A stretch of DNA of 64,000 nucleotides from Ianthella basta (Eukaryota > Porifera > Demospongiae > Verongiida > Ianthellidae). Where the stretch lies: NCBI GenBank assembly GCA_964019415.1, contig OZ025868.1, forward strand, positions 10,415,143-10,479,142, given 5' to 3'. Shown piece by piece: positions 10,798 to 22,000 of the stretch (position 1 is its first letter; each line of letters opens with the position of its first letter). A program made the translations under genes and the position numbers. The notes below the pieces were generated by a model. That model worked only from the letters and a program-made list of their open reading frames with translations, made no database searches and was not told the origin of the DNA.

Positions 10798-10999
10798 GTC
10801 TAAAGAAATTGTGAATTCTGGCTAGTGTGAACAAAAATAAAGCATGGATACCTTTTCTAGCCACTCAGACCTTTACAAGATTTACATGATGTAAGATTGC
10901 GACAGCACCAGAATCAAAGAATAGATGACAGACAACACAAAGTTATGAACACAAAGATAACTTGACGTCACATGATTTGAACGAACTTCAATATACTTG

Positions 11000-11488
11000 A
11001 GCTTGTACTGAACAATTTTGTGTGTGTCATATTAAAATCCTAAACTCTTTCTCATGTCCATTTGTTGTGCTGCTCGAGCTATACACCCTTGTTACAAATG
11101 CACAAATTTAAACAATACAAATAATATACTTTAAGTGAAGCAATGAAGGCTGCAGCAGGATGAGCATTCAGAATGCCTATAAACTATGAGAATAGTAATT
11201 GTGCTTGATTCCCAGCAATGCCACTTTTCTTTCATGCCCTTTGCAATTTCAAAGGTCTATGGACGGCTATGGCTCTAATTATGTCTGTGATTGGACACAA
11301 TTACTATTGGTCATAGGACCATAAGTGAGTGCCTTCCATCAGGCTCTCTATCACTGTGATTACAGTCATAATTCCACATTAATGCACCTTGCAATGCATG
11401 CACCTTACTAACTGTGCCAAAATGCAGGTTTACTTTGATCACCCTATCAACAGAATCTATGATGGATGTGTACTACTATTTCACTCAC
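11000..11488. repeat. Duplicated segment, copy 2 (intron next to Ig exon)
   Basis: This is the partner of 8420-9040. It ends at 11488 with TCACTCAC, which on the minus strand is the GTGAGTGA splice donor of the Ig-like exon at 11489-11803. It is therefore probably intronic, and its paralogue at 8420-9040 implies a duplication of this part of the gene. Confidence 0.65.
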
Positions 11489-11803
11489 CAACGGGAGTCA
11501 AACAGCCTTGTCTGCTTGTGACTGGTCCAGAGCCAGTAGTGAATAGACACTGAAAACATGTTCTATTTGTGACCTCCGAACTGTTCACAGTAAGGGTGGA
11601 CTCAGCACCCCCCCCTTGGGTTATGAAGGGGCCAGTACTCATACTGGAGGCGATAGTTTGATCCATCATCGTGGCAAGTCCACTTACCTGCCAGTTCGGA
11701 GCAATATCATTGTTGCCACTGTACTGGCATCTTACAGTGAACATAGTTCGGACTTCTTCCTCTGCACAATATGGTACATCCTGGGGTACTGTACTGTTGA
11801 ACG
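11489..11803 (-). CDS. Immunoglobulin-like domain exon of a host gene
   Basis: The minus strand has TTTTCTGTCTGCAG before 11803 and GTGAGTGA after 11489, good acceptor and donor sites around a 315-nt exon. It is open throughout and begins and ends in phase 1 (a symmetric 1-1 exon), as Ig-domain exons typically do. The peptide has VRCQYSG, a Trp about 10 residues later (APNWQ), a STLTV strand and TCFQC. The spacing of the two Cys residues and the Trp fits an Ig fold, and NST and NRT are potential N-glycosylation sites. A GTAAGT inside the exon (after PNWQ) could act as an alternative donor. Probably an extracellular or cell-surface protein; other exons are not identified nearby. Confidence 0.6.
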
Positions 11804-12246
11804 CTGCAGACAGAAAATTAAAAATCATATCATAATTATGGGATTCAACATACAATGACTACATATAATATACTAACAGTGAAACACTAAATTACAGATA
11901 AGGTATTACCATAGTTAAAAACTGAAAAAAGGCTGACAAGAAAACTCAAACTCACTAAAGTAGTGCACATTGAAGTCTTTGCAAAGGTGTCTTACTACAA
12001 TGCACGAGATGTCTGGTTGCTTGTTTGTGTTTCATACTAATAACCCTGCTGGGTGGATAGTATGGAAAATGGTCATGTTGGTTCAGGGTCTGGAGGCCAT
12101 GTTCTCAGGGGATAGGAACGCGCCCAACAGATCATCAGCTAGACCCCACGTTGTTCGCAATAAAGGCCACCCGCCACGAAGGATATTACTCTGCTGCCTC
12201 AGACACGTACAGGAGTAAGGTAGAAGCTGGTGAACACTGTCATCTG
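11804..12246. other. No feature recognised (probable intron)
   Basis: AT-rich sequence directly upstream, on the minus strand, of the Ig exon acceptor, then a segment without coding or repeat signal. It is most simply intron sequence of the same gene. Confidence 0.35.
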
Positions 12247-12345
12247 TGTACGCTACAATTTGCTAGCATTCTATAATGTTGAAAAGATTAACGCACACAG
12301 TTAGCCTTCTAAATGCTCTTCAGAATGGCGTGCGCGTATTGTGCG
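12247..12345 (-). mobile_element. HCE internal fragment, reverse orientation
   Basis: TGTTGAAAAGATTAACGCAC to GTGCGCTAGCAAAC aligns with the reverse complement of the conserved HCE block that reads GTTTGCTACAGCGCAGTACG...AAGCTTTTCAACGCTAC in the full copies. Neither terminal hairpin is present, so this is a decayed fragment. Confidence 0.65.
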
Positions 12346-12429
12346 CTAGCAAACTACCTTTTGCCAGGACAGGACACAGGCAACTGTGGGTTCTTGTTTG
12401 CTTTGTGTATCTGCAGATATTCACTGTAA

Positions 12430-12935
12430 GTACATCTGTACTAGTCTCTCGTAGCCAGACTGCTTCTCCCCTCCATTTTATATTATGACGTCATTGGTCG
12501 GGGAGAAGGGTCTGGTACATTGCCTATGCACCGCTTGTGCAGAGACCCCCCGGAACTAGGGGGTGATGATTGCATTCTACGCCCACGTGTAACCAGGCAA
12601 CCGCCCGCCCACAACTATCAGTGTTGCACAAGCCATGGCAACGAAGGCCATGATTCACTTGGCGCTGAGTTTTTAGCCTTTGCAGTTTGAGCGATTTCGC
12701 TAGGCAAAGCCTTTCGTAGCAGCCTGCTACACGCCGATCGAGTCGTAGCCTTCATTGCCACGGCTGGCGAAACACCGGTAGTTGTGGGCGGGTGGTTGCC
12801 TGGTAACACATTAGCGTAGAATGCAATTATTACCCCCTAATTCTGGGGGGGGTCTCTGCACAAGCGGCGCATAGGCAATGTACCAGACCCTTTCCCCTGG
12901 AAAGCGGTCTGGCTGTGCGAGAGTACATCTGTACT
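12430..12935. mobile_element. Foldback element with 13-bp flanking direct repeat
   Basis: The element (12443-12922) is a near-complete palindrome. The left arm 12443-12617 (CTCTCGTAGCCAGAC...) is mirrored by 12770-12922 (...GTCTGGCTGTGCGAGA), and the 150-bp centre is itself partly palindromic (GCCATGGCAACGAAGGC versus GCCTTCATTGCCACGGC). It is flanked on both sides by GTACATCTGTACT (12430-12442 and 12923-12935). A 13-bp duplication is long for a DNA transposon; a shorter true duplication plus chance or shared bases is possible. Non-coding. Confidence 0.7.
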
Positions 12936-12972
12936 GTGAGCACTCGTGTGTCCGTCTGTGTGCTTGAGCTTA

Positions 12973-13824
12973 CGCATGTGGGACATGACCGCTGCTGGCT
13001 CAATTTGTTTTAGCGTGAACCGTGCGGTTTCATCGCATTCTTTGGCATTACCGTGGTTACGCATGTGACAGCGTGTGATGTGCGCGTGATTCGCAAGACG
13101 AATTGTATAACAACGCGGAAATCGAAGAACAAATCTGCTTCAATCGCGAAGCTAGTCGTTCCTGCTTGCAGCTAGACATTTACGCACGGCTTTAATATGG
13201 TTACGCTGTCATTCGCCAAAGCTCCACTCCAAGTGTTACGACATTTTAACGGGGAAGTCACGTGACAATGGCTGCCAGTGAAACTGGCAACGAGTCTTCT
13301 CAGCAAATCTTCGTGTGGCAAGTGAGCTTGTGGCACTGACGCACGACGAAGGTTGATTACGAAAGACAAGAAAAAGATCTAACTTTTCCATGTGAGCACT
13401 TTCGATCAGATGCTTCTGCGAAGAGTTATAAGGTGCGCAACTTTTGGGGGGTGGGAGAGAAGTTAAGTTTATCGATGTAACTTTGCAGCGGAGTTAGTTA
13501 TGAAAAGCGCTCACATGGAAAAGTTAGAGTGATTGATTGCCTATTGGCCCATACCCTTCGTTTCTAATTCAGCCTCTTTCTCACTTGCCACAACGATGAT
13601 ATGTGCTATTTTACCGTAGTCACTAACAGCGCTGTATCTCGGAATAGAGAACGATTATTCACTATTTGTAAGCACACGTTTGTAGCACAAAGACAGGGGT
13701 TCAGATTGATGCCAAGTTCGCACAATTCGGGCCCAATCTGGCAGAGTAAGGGAAGAGAATACGGAAGGTCAAAATTGGCCTGCACGGAAGCCATATGTTT
13801 ACATATGGACATGTCCCACATGCG
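12973..13824. mobile_element. MITE family CGCATGTGGG, copy 1
   Basis: The ends CGCATGTGGGACATGACC and GGACATGTCCCACATGCG are inverted repeats with one mismatch in 18, flanked by TA on both sides. A second copy at 31547-32388 shares the interior at high identity. Copy 1 has extra sequence around 13380-13530 bounded by TAACTTTTCCATGTGAGC and its reverse complement, suggesting another small insertion that copy 2 lacks or lost. No protein-coding capacity. Confidence 0.75.
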
Positions 13825-13837
13825 TACTCTGTGCATG

Positions 13838-13905
13838 TGTGTGTGAGTGTGTGTCAGTGTAGCATGTGTGTGTGTGTGGTGAGTGTGTGGTTTATTGGGT
13901 GTGGG
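13838..13905. repeat. (TG)n-rich low-complexity stretch
   Basis: Imperfect TGTG repeats directly follow the right end of the MITE at 12973-13824. No further structure is seen before the hAT-type MITE at 14026. Confidence 0.8.
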
Positions 13906-14017
13906 AGTGGTATGGGGTGTCTGTGTGGTATGGCCATGGGTGTGACAACTGCAGTAGGGAACAAAGGAGTATGTATGTTAAATAGGGGCAGCCATGACTC
14001 AAATAAACATTTGCTTC

Positions 14018-14428
14018 CTACACACTAGGGGTCGAACGAATAACCGAATAGTCGAATATTTGTTCGGTAGCCTAATATTCAAAGGAGAATTTTATTCGTT
14101 TGGATATTGGTGACGCTTGATGACATCATAAAAATGGCCGCTGACCACATAAAACTCGTTTTGCTCATGAATCAGTTAATATCTACAGAACAAAACACCT
14201 ATCTTTTATGGATTATGCAGAGACTGCAGAAAAATGCTTTCTGTCAGGTCAGATTCGCCCGTTCTGCTCTTCATCCGACTTTCTCCTCCCATTTCCGGTA
14301 ATTGCTCCACAGAAAACGGCCATATTTGGTAATCACTTCCGGTGGAACGAATATTCGAATATTCATTCATTGGAAGCAATGAATAGTCGAACTTGAAATA
14401 GAGTATTTGTTCGACCCTTACTACGCAC
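14018..14428. mobile_element. hAT-type MITE with 8-bp target duplication
   Basis: The element spans 14026-14420 (395 bp), beginning TAGGGGTCGAACGAATA and ending ATTTGTTCGACCCTTA, an inverted pair. The flanks CTACACAC (14018-14025) and CTACGCAC (14421-14428) match at 7 of 8 bases, the duplication length of hAT insertions. Subterminal TTCGAATATTCG motifs in both orientations may be transposase-binding sites. The TAGGGGT terminus resembles that of the complete hAT at 41916-44373, but the interiors differ, so that transposase is not necessarily its source. Confidence 0.75.
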
Positions 14429-14481
14429 GTACTTGTATACAACACTCGTAATAAATACACATACATACATAACTAACTAAA

Positions 14482-14689
14482 CAAGTATTTCGAGTTAAAA
14501 ACTCGTGGGGCTGCCGCCCCAACTTGAAATACTTGCTGCCTTCGGTCAGCCAATCTACTCACAATAGGTAAACATGACATTGTGTCATACACCTCAGTAA
14601 CCTCAGCACACACACACACACACACACCACTGCACACACCACACACACTGCACACACCACACACACACCACATACACACACACTGCACA

Positions 14690-14754
<65 letters not shown>

Positions 14755-15523
14755 ACACACACCACACCACACATACACACAACACACATACACAAAGAAA
14801 TCTTCAGCAAAGACAGACACATGACTGCTTACAGCACATGCATTTACAGTGAGCATTTACAGAAACATAATGTACCAAGGAACCCACAGTAGCGAGAGTA
14901 GCTAGTGTTCTGTGATGGCAAAAGCTACGTACGTATGCTACAGTGCAGTACGCGTGGGCCAGGTTCTGAAGAGCATTTAGAAGGCAACACTGCGAGCTAA
15001 GCTTTTCAACGCTACAAACGGTTGAAGAATGTTAGCGTCAACATATCACGAAGCTCACCAGTTTCTAAGTTACTCCTGTCATGTGTTCCAGGCGGCGGAG
15101 TGAAGTCCTCCGAGGCGGGCGCAGCCACTATTGAAGAAGGCGCCGAGCGAAGTCTATGACCTGTTGGGCGGTGTCTCTAAGCTGTCTCTTTGCCCGTCGA
15201 CCAGACGTGCTGTAGGAGTCTGTTCCAGGATCAGAGGCGGAAGAGAACGTCCAAAGTTTCGCTAAGACGTCGTTTAGAAGCCGGTTTTCAAAGTCCTTGG
15301 CTTCGCACATGGACCACTTCCGTCTGAATAAAATGGCCGACAATATAAATTCCCTATACTCAATACTTTGCCCAATACATTCAATATAAATGTAAGCATT
15401 GACGTACAACCGTAGTTTCGCGTATTATATATATATATATATATATATATCGTTCCGTAACAAGAAGCCATACGAAAATGTCAATTTGAAAACAATATAG
15501 GGGCTGCCGCAGGCAGTCCCTAA
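14482..15523 (+). mobile_element. HCE element copy B
   Basis: A full copy with 5' hairpin (AACAAGTATTTCGAGTTAAA...), a degenerate CA tract (14610-14800), the conserved block, a (TA)n run at about 15425-15450, and the 3' hairpin GGGGCTGCCGCAGGCAGTCCC ending near 15523. Its 3' end abuts a decayed BEN-domain gene on the minus strand exactly within the conserved LAREAF region. Confidence 0.75.
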
Positions 15524-16506
15524 TAAAGGCTTCCCTAGCCAATTTTGAAGTAAGGACACCACTTTTGCACTCTGTCTGCAGTGAAGAGTACTTCTGGAAG
15601 ACTTCAGGGACACTTTTGAGTACTGCTCTGTTAATCTCTGAAGAAGGAAGTTTGACAATACTTGCAGTCCTTGGGGGAATGGCTATGGGTAGTGGTGTCG
15701 CCGTGTTTGTTACAGATTCGGAATCAGCATTACTAGGAGTTTCTGGCACTTCAGATGGCTGACAGCTGCCCAGGTGGCAGAGACGCTGATGTATCTGATG
15801 TGTGAGGCTGTTCAGCACTGGTATCATTGGCAACTGCTTGATGGCCATGCTCCACTTTAATCGTTCTCTGTCTCTGTTGTTGAGCAAGATCTCCTGTCTT
15901 TCTTCAAGCTGTCCACAGAACTGCTCATCTTTATCACAGTCTGCAGCAAAAGTTCAAGTTTGCACATCTCATCCATCTTCTGTGCTGCCATGTCAAATTT
16001 GGTGAAGTTGAGGATGTCCCATGTTGGTTCTGCAGGGGCCTTTTTGCTGCTGGTGTTCTTTTTAGGCTGTTTATTTTCGCCGTCCATAGCATTGATGTCT
16101 GTCTTCTTCATTTGCTGATATGACTGGTCTTCCACAATATTGGTATCCAAATCAGCCAATGCCACATGTATCTCTTGGAGGCTGCGGAAGGTGAATGTAC
16201 GGCTGGAGGCTCTGGGATGTTCAGCACCTGGTAAGGAAGGCGATCCTGTATGCGAGTTATTGGGGGGAAAGTAGCAATTGTAAGCTTTAGATTGCTCGAT
16301 ACGGTGCTGTTAGTGTTCCTCAGTTACATTACGTACCCAGCTCCATGATCAACACTGTGTGTTCTTTCCTGCCAATGCGCACTTGGAAGCACTGGCTGAA
16401 AACAGGTTGACGGGGCAGTGATGTTGGCGAGTGCTACAACACTTGAGCCGTCCTCTTCTTCCCAATACACGAGTGTGTGATCATCTGTATAGGGATATAC
16501 GCACAC
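15524..16506 (-). pseudogene. Decayed BEN-domain gene, truncated by HCE copy B
   Basis: On the minus strand, a first exon (about 16337-16506) carries YPYTDDHTLVYWEEEDGSS, ending at a GTACGT donor. A second exon starts after TTACCAG near 16227 with a Lys-rich linker (KKNTSSKKAPAEP) and a predicted helical stretch (DMAAQKMDEMCKLELLLQ). A frame change follows, then SSEINRAVLKSVPEVFQKYS and ECKSGVLTSKLAREAF, the first half of a BEN domain, where HCE copy B begins. The D.LVYW N-terminal block recurs in the other three BEN copies. BEN proteins bind DNA or chromatin; this copy is clearly inactive. Confidence 0.6.
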
Positions 16507-17230
16507 GCTCTAGTGTGACCACATGCAGCTACAAAACAAGTACATAGGGTAGCTTCTTTCGCTAAGTATGCACATACACTTCTTCTTGTGCTGCTTTCTT
16601 GCCAACTGAAACTCATCCTGTATTTACAGCAGACTTTAGCGGGACAACCTCAGATATCACACTAGATTGACACACCTTCAGAGGGTCATACATTTTGAGC
16701 GGAAATACTAGACTTCTTTCCTACGCACGTACTTGCTTGGGTGTAATTCGGTAAGGGTGTAATATGGTAAGGGCGTAGAAAGGCTATGGGAAACAAATTT
16801 ACAGGTGCGAACATAGGGGCATAGTATGCTAACATTCTTCTGCAATGTACTGCACTTTGTAAGGTTTTCTACAGGAGGCAAAGACAGAGACAGCCTGAGT
16901 GAGGGTTCTGAACATAGCCAAATCATAAAGACATACGTACGTATGCCAGATGATGGAAATAAACGGCTCAAGATATGGTGAATTATTAAACCATCATACA
17001 CATCATGCACAAAGTAACAGCAGAGTCTAGAAAAATGTACAAGCTAGAGCTCTGTGTTCTCCATGCACTTTATTTTTGGCACACCTCATCGGCAGCGTAG
17101 TGCATCTCTTTGTAGAGACAGGCACTGAAGCAAAAACTTTGCTCAAGATCTGCGATTCCAAGAGCATAGTCAAACCGAAGTCAGTGAATCGATTGCGGTG
17201 AAACTGCTTGGAACCATTTTCAGCATGAAC
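16507..17230. other. No feature recognised
   Basis: No repeat shared with the rest of the window and no supported reading frame. The upstream region of the BEN gene would lie at its left edge. Confidence 0.4.
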
Positions 17231-17234
17231 ACTC

Positions 17235-18003
17235 TGAATATTGCAAACCTGCAATGCCACCTTTGAAAGGTTATTAGAGTCAGCCCCAGATGAAAGGTCG
17301 CAGGCCCGCCTTGGGGTGGCACACAGAAGAGAGTCAGGGGCCTGGCTGAATGCTCTACCTCTCTCAGCCATCGGGCTTAGGTTGGATGGTGACACTATCC
17401 GGGTTGCTACGGGCCTTCGCTTGGGGGTCCCACTATGCCTCCCTCACGTGTGCCAACACTGTGGTACCAGTGTAGACAGTCTTGGTACCCACGGTCTCAG
17501 CTGTTGCAAGAGCCAGGGTCACCAACCCTGACATGCCAGTGTCAATGGTCTAATCTAAAGGCACCTGCCGTCGGCTGGGATCCCCACCCAGCTGGAACCC
17601 ACAGGGGTATGCCGATCGGACAGCAAGTGTCCGGATGGTGCCTCCATCACACCCTGGAAGCGGGGTCGCGCGTTAGTTTGGGACGTGATGTGTCCCGACA
17701 CTTTTGCCTCCTCCCATCTTGGACTGTCAGTGAGAGAGGCTGGCCCGGTGGCTTCCCAGGCAGAGCAGCACAAGAACAGGAAGTATGCAGAGCTGCTCGT
17801 GAGCCACCATTTTGTCCCCATTGCTATTGAGACCAGTGGAGTGTTTGGCCCAGAAGCTGCTGCCTTCTTCAAAGACTTGGGCCATCGACTGACAGCACAG
17901 TCAGGGGACCCATCGTCGTACACCTATCTGGTCCATACAACGAGGCAACACTGCAGCAGTGCTGGGCACGGCGAGGCCCTCCTCCCCTGCAGCAAGCAAT
18001 TGT
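17235..18003 (+). pseudogene. Retroelement polyprotein C-terminus with PD-(D/E)xK-like motif
   Basis: One frame, broken by two stops near 17530-17555, reads RRESGAWLNALPLSAIGLRL, then the Cys/His cluster CQHCGTSVDSLGTHGLSC, then (past the stops) CPDGAS...RGRALVWDVMCPDT, then HFVPIAIETSGVFGPEA and FFKDLGHRL. The PDG...VWDVxxPD pattern looks like a restriction-like endonuclease core, and this whole block is widespread in invertebrate retroelement pol C-termini. I recognise the block but am unsure of the exact clade. The reverse transcriptase is missing and the frame runs into the foldback hairpin at 17987. Confidence 0.55.
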
Positions 18004-18094
18004 AAGCTTGCCTAAGGGCATGCCATTGAATTGAGAGTGCATGGAAAGAAATTCAATGGCATGCCCTTAGGCAAGTTACAATTGCTTGCTGCAG
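17987..18094. repeat. 46-bp-arm hairpin (CTGCAGCAAGCAATTG...)
   Basis: CTGCAGCAAGCAATTGTAAG...GCCATTGAATT (17987-18032) pairs with its near-exact reverse complement ending CAATTGCTTGCTGCAG (18094), leaving a 16-17 nt loop. The same hairpin recurs at 49825-49932, and half of it at about 26490-26560. It marks the start, or the centre, of foldback-family copies. Confidence 0.8.
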
Positions 18095-19064
18095 TGTGCA
18101 TTCCAATGGCAGCGGTACAGGTTCTGACCGGCTGTAACTTGGTGGTCTTTTTCAATGACCAACTAGCGCAGATACTCTACTGGCACATGTGGTGGTGGCT
18201 ACTGTAACTTGCCCTGGTGGTCTTTTTCTATGACCAACTGACGCAGATACTCCACTGGCACAGGTGGTGGTGGCTGCGATATTGTAACTTGCACTGTGTG
18301 GTGGTGGTGGCGGTGGTGTTTTTTTCTAGAGCAATGGCGCATATACTGAATGCATGCATTGAAACTTGCACTGTGTTGTGGTGGTGGCGGTCGTTTCATC
18401 TAGGAATGCATGTGGTGGCCGTAATATTGTAACTTGCACTGTGTGGTGGTGGTAGTAGTATATGGTAGCAGCACCTGATGTGCATGGTGGTCTGTTTTCT
18501 TTCAGCTGTAGCACATAATGTACTACTCATTGCAACTTCCACTGTGGTGGTGATGGTGGTTGTATTTATCTATTGGTGGTATAGTAGCTGAATATTGTGG
18601 CTGGATAGTTGTGAGCAAGTGTACATGTGGGTGCTGTTCTGCTCCAGCATAGCAGCAAATGCCTACAAATTGGTGCCAAAAGGTGATTGTTCAAAACATT
18701 GCCTCCATTTTGTGACTAATTAAGCAATCCTGCTAATGACATGAGCAAATGGGCCATCTAACTATGCCCACTTGGATGTGTCCACCAAGTTTCATGTCTC
18801 AACGAGCCCAGTTGCATTAATATACAAAATACCACTATGCATCAATATAAATGCGCCATACATTAAGTGTTCTCCTATGTGCATTTATATTAGCATTTTG
18901 CTGGCTGCTTGTAGAAGAATAAAGACTTAATTAAAAATTCAATCTCATTTAAAAGTCTTAAAATCTCCCATACTTCAAAGCCATACCTACCACATGTTCA
19001 TGAGGGCTGCCAACCCCCTTGGGAATTATTTATTTATTTATATTATATTATTTACTCAGATTAG
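18095..19064 (+). repeat. Foldback/satellite family, copy 1
   Basis: This begins with tandem units of about 75 bp (GTAACTTGCACTGGTGGTCT, TTTTTCTATGACCAACT, GCAGATACTCTACTGGCACA, GTGGTGGTGGCTAC) at 18130-18320. A GTGGTGGTGG-rich segment, a unique-looking segment (18540-18960) and an AT-rich end TTATATTATTTACTCAGATTAG follow. Other copies lie at 22105-25755 (an inverted pair), 26488-26860 and 48896-50247. No coding capacity. The LINE at 19065 is inserted in its AT-rich end. Confidence 0.75.
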
Positions 19065-22000
19065 AATGGTCGATTGGCGCTAAAAAATGGCGGAAGGCAG
19101 CTGCGCTGGGTGATGGTCATAGACAGCCTGCCAGCAAACTAAGGACGGTGAAAGATGAGCGCTAAGAACTATGATAGTGATTTAGTGAGTGATATAAGTA
19201 GATTCGGGTGTTGGAATGTAAGAACGTTGAACGGAAGGGAGCAGGAGCTGGTCGCTGAAATGAAGAAGTATCGGCTGGAGGTGTTGGGTGTCAGTGAAGC
19301 GAAAGTGAGAGGAAACGGTATGAGGATGATTGGGGATACTACGTGCGTGTATTCGGGCGTGCAGACAGGTAGAGCGAAAGCGGGTGTGGCGATTTTGCTG
19401 TCAGAAAGATTCGGTCGGTTTTTGAAGGAATGGAGGTGTGTAGACGAACGAATTGTGATGATACGGTTGAAGATAGAGGGCATGTGGGTGTCTGTGGTGC
19501 AAGTATACGCGCCCACCGAGGACTGTAGCGATGCTAGCAAGGATGAGTTTTACTTGAGGCTGCAAGAGACTGTTGGAAGAGTGGTGAGTGGTGACTTATT
19601 GGTTGTGATGGGAGACATGAATGCTAGAGTGGGTGATGATACAAGTATCTGGGGTGAAGTCCTTGGTAGGTATGGTGAGGAAGTGTGCAATGAGAATGGG
19701 AGGAGACTGCTGCAGTTTTGTAATGAGTACAATCTGTGGATTTCTAACACATGGTTCCCACACAAAAGAATCCATAAGTACACTTGGGAATGTAGAGGCA
19801 GAGGGCTCAGGTCCCTTATTGACTACTTCTTGGTGGGAAAGGAGGCTAGGAAGCAGGTAATGGATGTCAAGGCAGTGAGGGGGGCAGAAATAGGAAGTGA
19901 CCATTACCTAGTGTTGATGAAGATAAAGCTGAAGGCTAGGAGAGTGAAGAACAGTAGTCAAGTGAGGGGGAGACAGAAGATTAAAATTCACAATTTGAAG
20001 GATGATAGGGTGAGAAGAGAATACCAGGCAGTGATTGCTGAACTGTATGAGGAAGCTAGAGCTGGTGGGTGTGCATCAGGAAAGGATGTTGAATTGGCAT
20101 GGAAGGAGTTGAAAGAAGGTATAGTGGGGGCGGCAACGAAGGTGTGTGGGACAATGAGGGGGAGAAGTGGACAGGTAAAGAGAACAAGATGGTGGAATGA
20201 GGAGGTGAAGAGTGCAGTGCAAAAGAAGAAAGTACTGTATAAGCGGCTGCTGGACACTGGCAATGTAGAAGCTAGGCAAAGGTACAATGAGGCAAAGCTA
20301 GAGGCAAGGAAATTAGTCAGAAAGGCTAAAAATGATGAGTGGGTGCAGTTTGGGAAGGAATTGGAGAAGGATGCAAAAGGCAATCAGCCACGTTTTTGGG
20401 CTAGGGTGAATGGAAACAGGATGACAAAGGAGAGTATGACTCGCATTAATGGTAAGAATGGTCAAGTATTGTCAGAGGGGGCTGAAGTCATCGGCAGGTG
20501 GAAAGAGCACTTTGAAGAGTTATTCCATGAAGTGGGAGAGCCCCTCTCAGACACACAGTGTAGTGAGGCAATGCAGGAGGATGATATGGGAATAATGAAG
20601 GAGGAAGTGAGAAATGGGGTGAAGAGGCTTAAGATGAGAAAGGCACCTGGTATTTGTGGGATTCTGCCTGAGATGTTAAAAGCAGGGGGTGAAGTGGTGA
20701 TAGAGTGGATGGCTGATGTATTCAATTTGGTGTGGAGAGTGGGGGTAGCCCCTGGAGACTGGAAGAATGCAGTGGTAGTACCAGTCCACAAGAAAGGAAG
20801 CAGACTGGAGTGTGCAAACTACAGAGGAATTAGTCTAATGAGTATTGTTGGTAAGGTGTTTGCGAGGGTATTGAATGAGCGGGTGAAGATGGCAACAGTT
20901 GACAAAGTGATGGACGAGCAAGGAGGTTTCAGAACTGGCAGGGGGTGCAATGACCAAATTTTTGCAGTCAAGCAAATTGTGGAGAAAACCATTGAGAAAG
21001 ATAAGAAAACATACATGGCTTTTGTGGATCTGGAAAAGGCATATGACAATGTAAGCAGGGAAAAGTTGTGGAAAGTGCTATATGCTTATGGGGTGAAAGG
21101 GAGGCTGTTAAGGGCAATTCAGGCACTGTATGTCAACGGAAGGGCCAAGGTGAAAGTTGGGGAAATGGAATCAGAGTTGTTTGAGGTGCATAGAGGTGTG
21201 AGGCAGGGTTGCACTCTCTCACCATGGCTCTTTAATGTGTTTATCGACAGCGTGACGAGGGAGGCAAGAAGGCAGTTTCTGAGGGAGGTGAAGTTGTCAA
21301 CTGGTGATGTAGGGCTACTCCTTTTTGCGGATGACATGGTGGTAATGGCAGAATCAGTGGAAGGGCTACAGCACAATTTACAGGTGATGAGTGATGTGCT
21401 GAGCAGGTGGGAGCTGAGGGTGAATTGGAGAAAGACTAAAGTGATGAGGATTGCAAGGAAGAGAGAGGAATGTGAAGTCAAAATTGATGAAGAGGTAATA
21501 GAACAGGTAGATGCAATGAAGTACTTGGGTGTGATGATTAGTAGTGATGGGAGAATGGAGAAGGAAGTAGAGGCAAGGATTGGGGGTGCAACACGGGTGA
21601 TCGGAGGGTTGAATGATGTAGTACTGAGAAGGAAGGAATTGAGCATGAGCACTAAGCTGAAAGTAGTGAATGCCACAGTGATGCCAACATTATTGTACGG
21701 TTGTGAGACGTGGACTCTATCTAAGCAGCAGCAATTGAAAGTGCAGGCCACCCAGATGAAGGTGTTGAGGCAGATCGAAGGTGTGACTAGGTTGGATCGG
21801 ATGAGAAATGTAGACATTAGGGAGAAGTTGAGACAAGAAAGTGTTTTGGATGCAGTGAAGAGAAGGCAGGAGAAGTGGAGGGTTAGACTGGAAGAAATGA
21901 GCAATGAGAGGTTAACAAAGAAAGTTTTTGTTGGAGAGATGGAGGGGAAGAGACCAAGAGGAAGACCACGCTCAAGATGGACAGATAATTTTAAATAGCT

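Noticed and set aside
18199-18514. His/Pro-rich frames in the GTGGTGGTGG satellite
   Set aside because: They follow from the trinucleotide-like GTG/CAC repeats and recur in every satellite copy in varying frames.
19155-21998. Host craniofacial-development-like protein
   Set aside because: The frame has complete APE endonuclease and reverse-transcriptase motifs and a target-site duplication; it is a LINE ORF.
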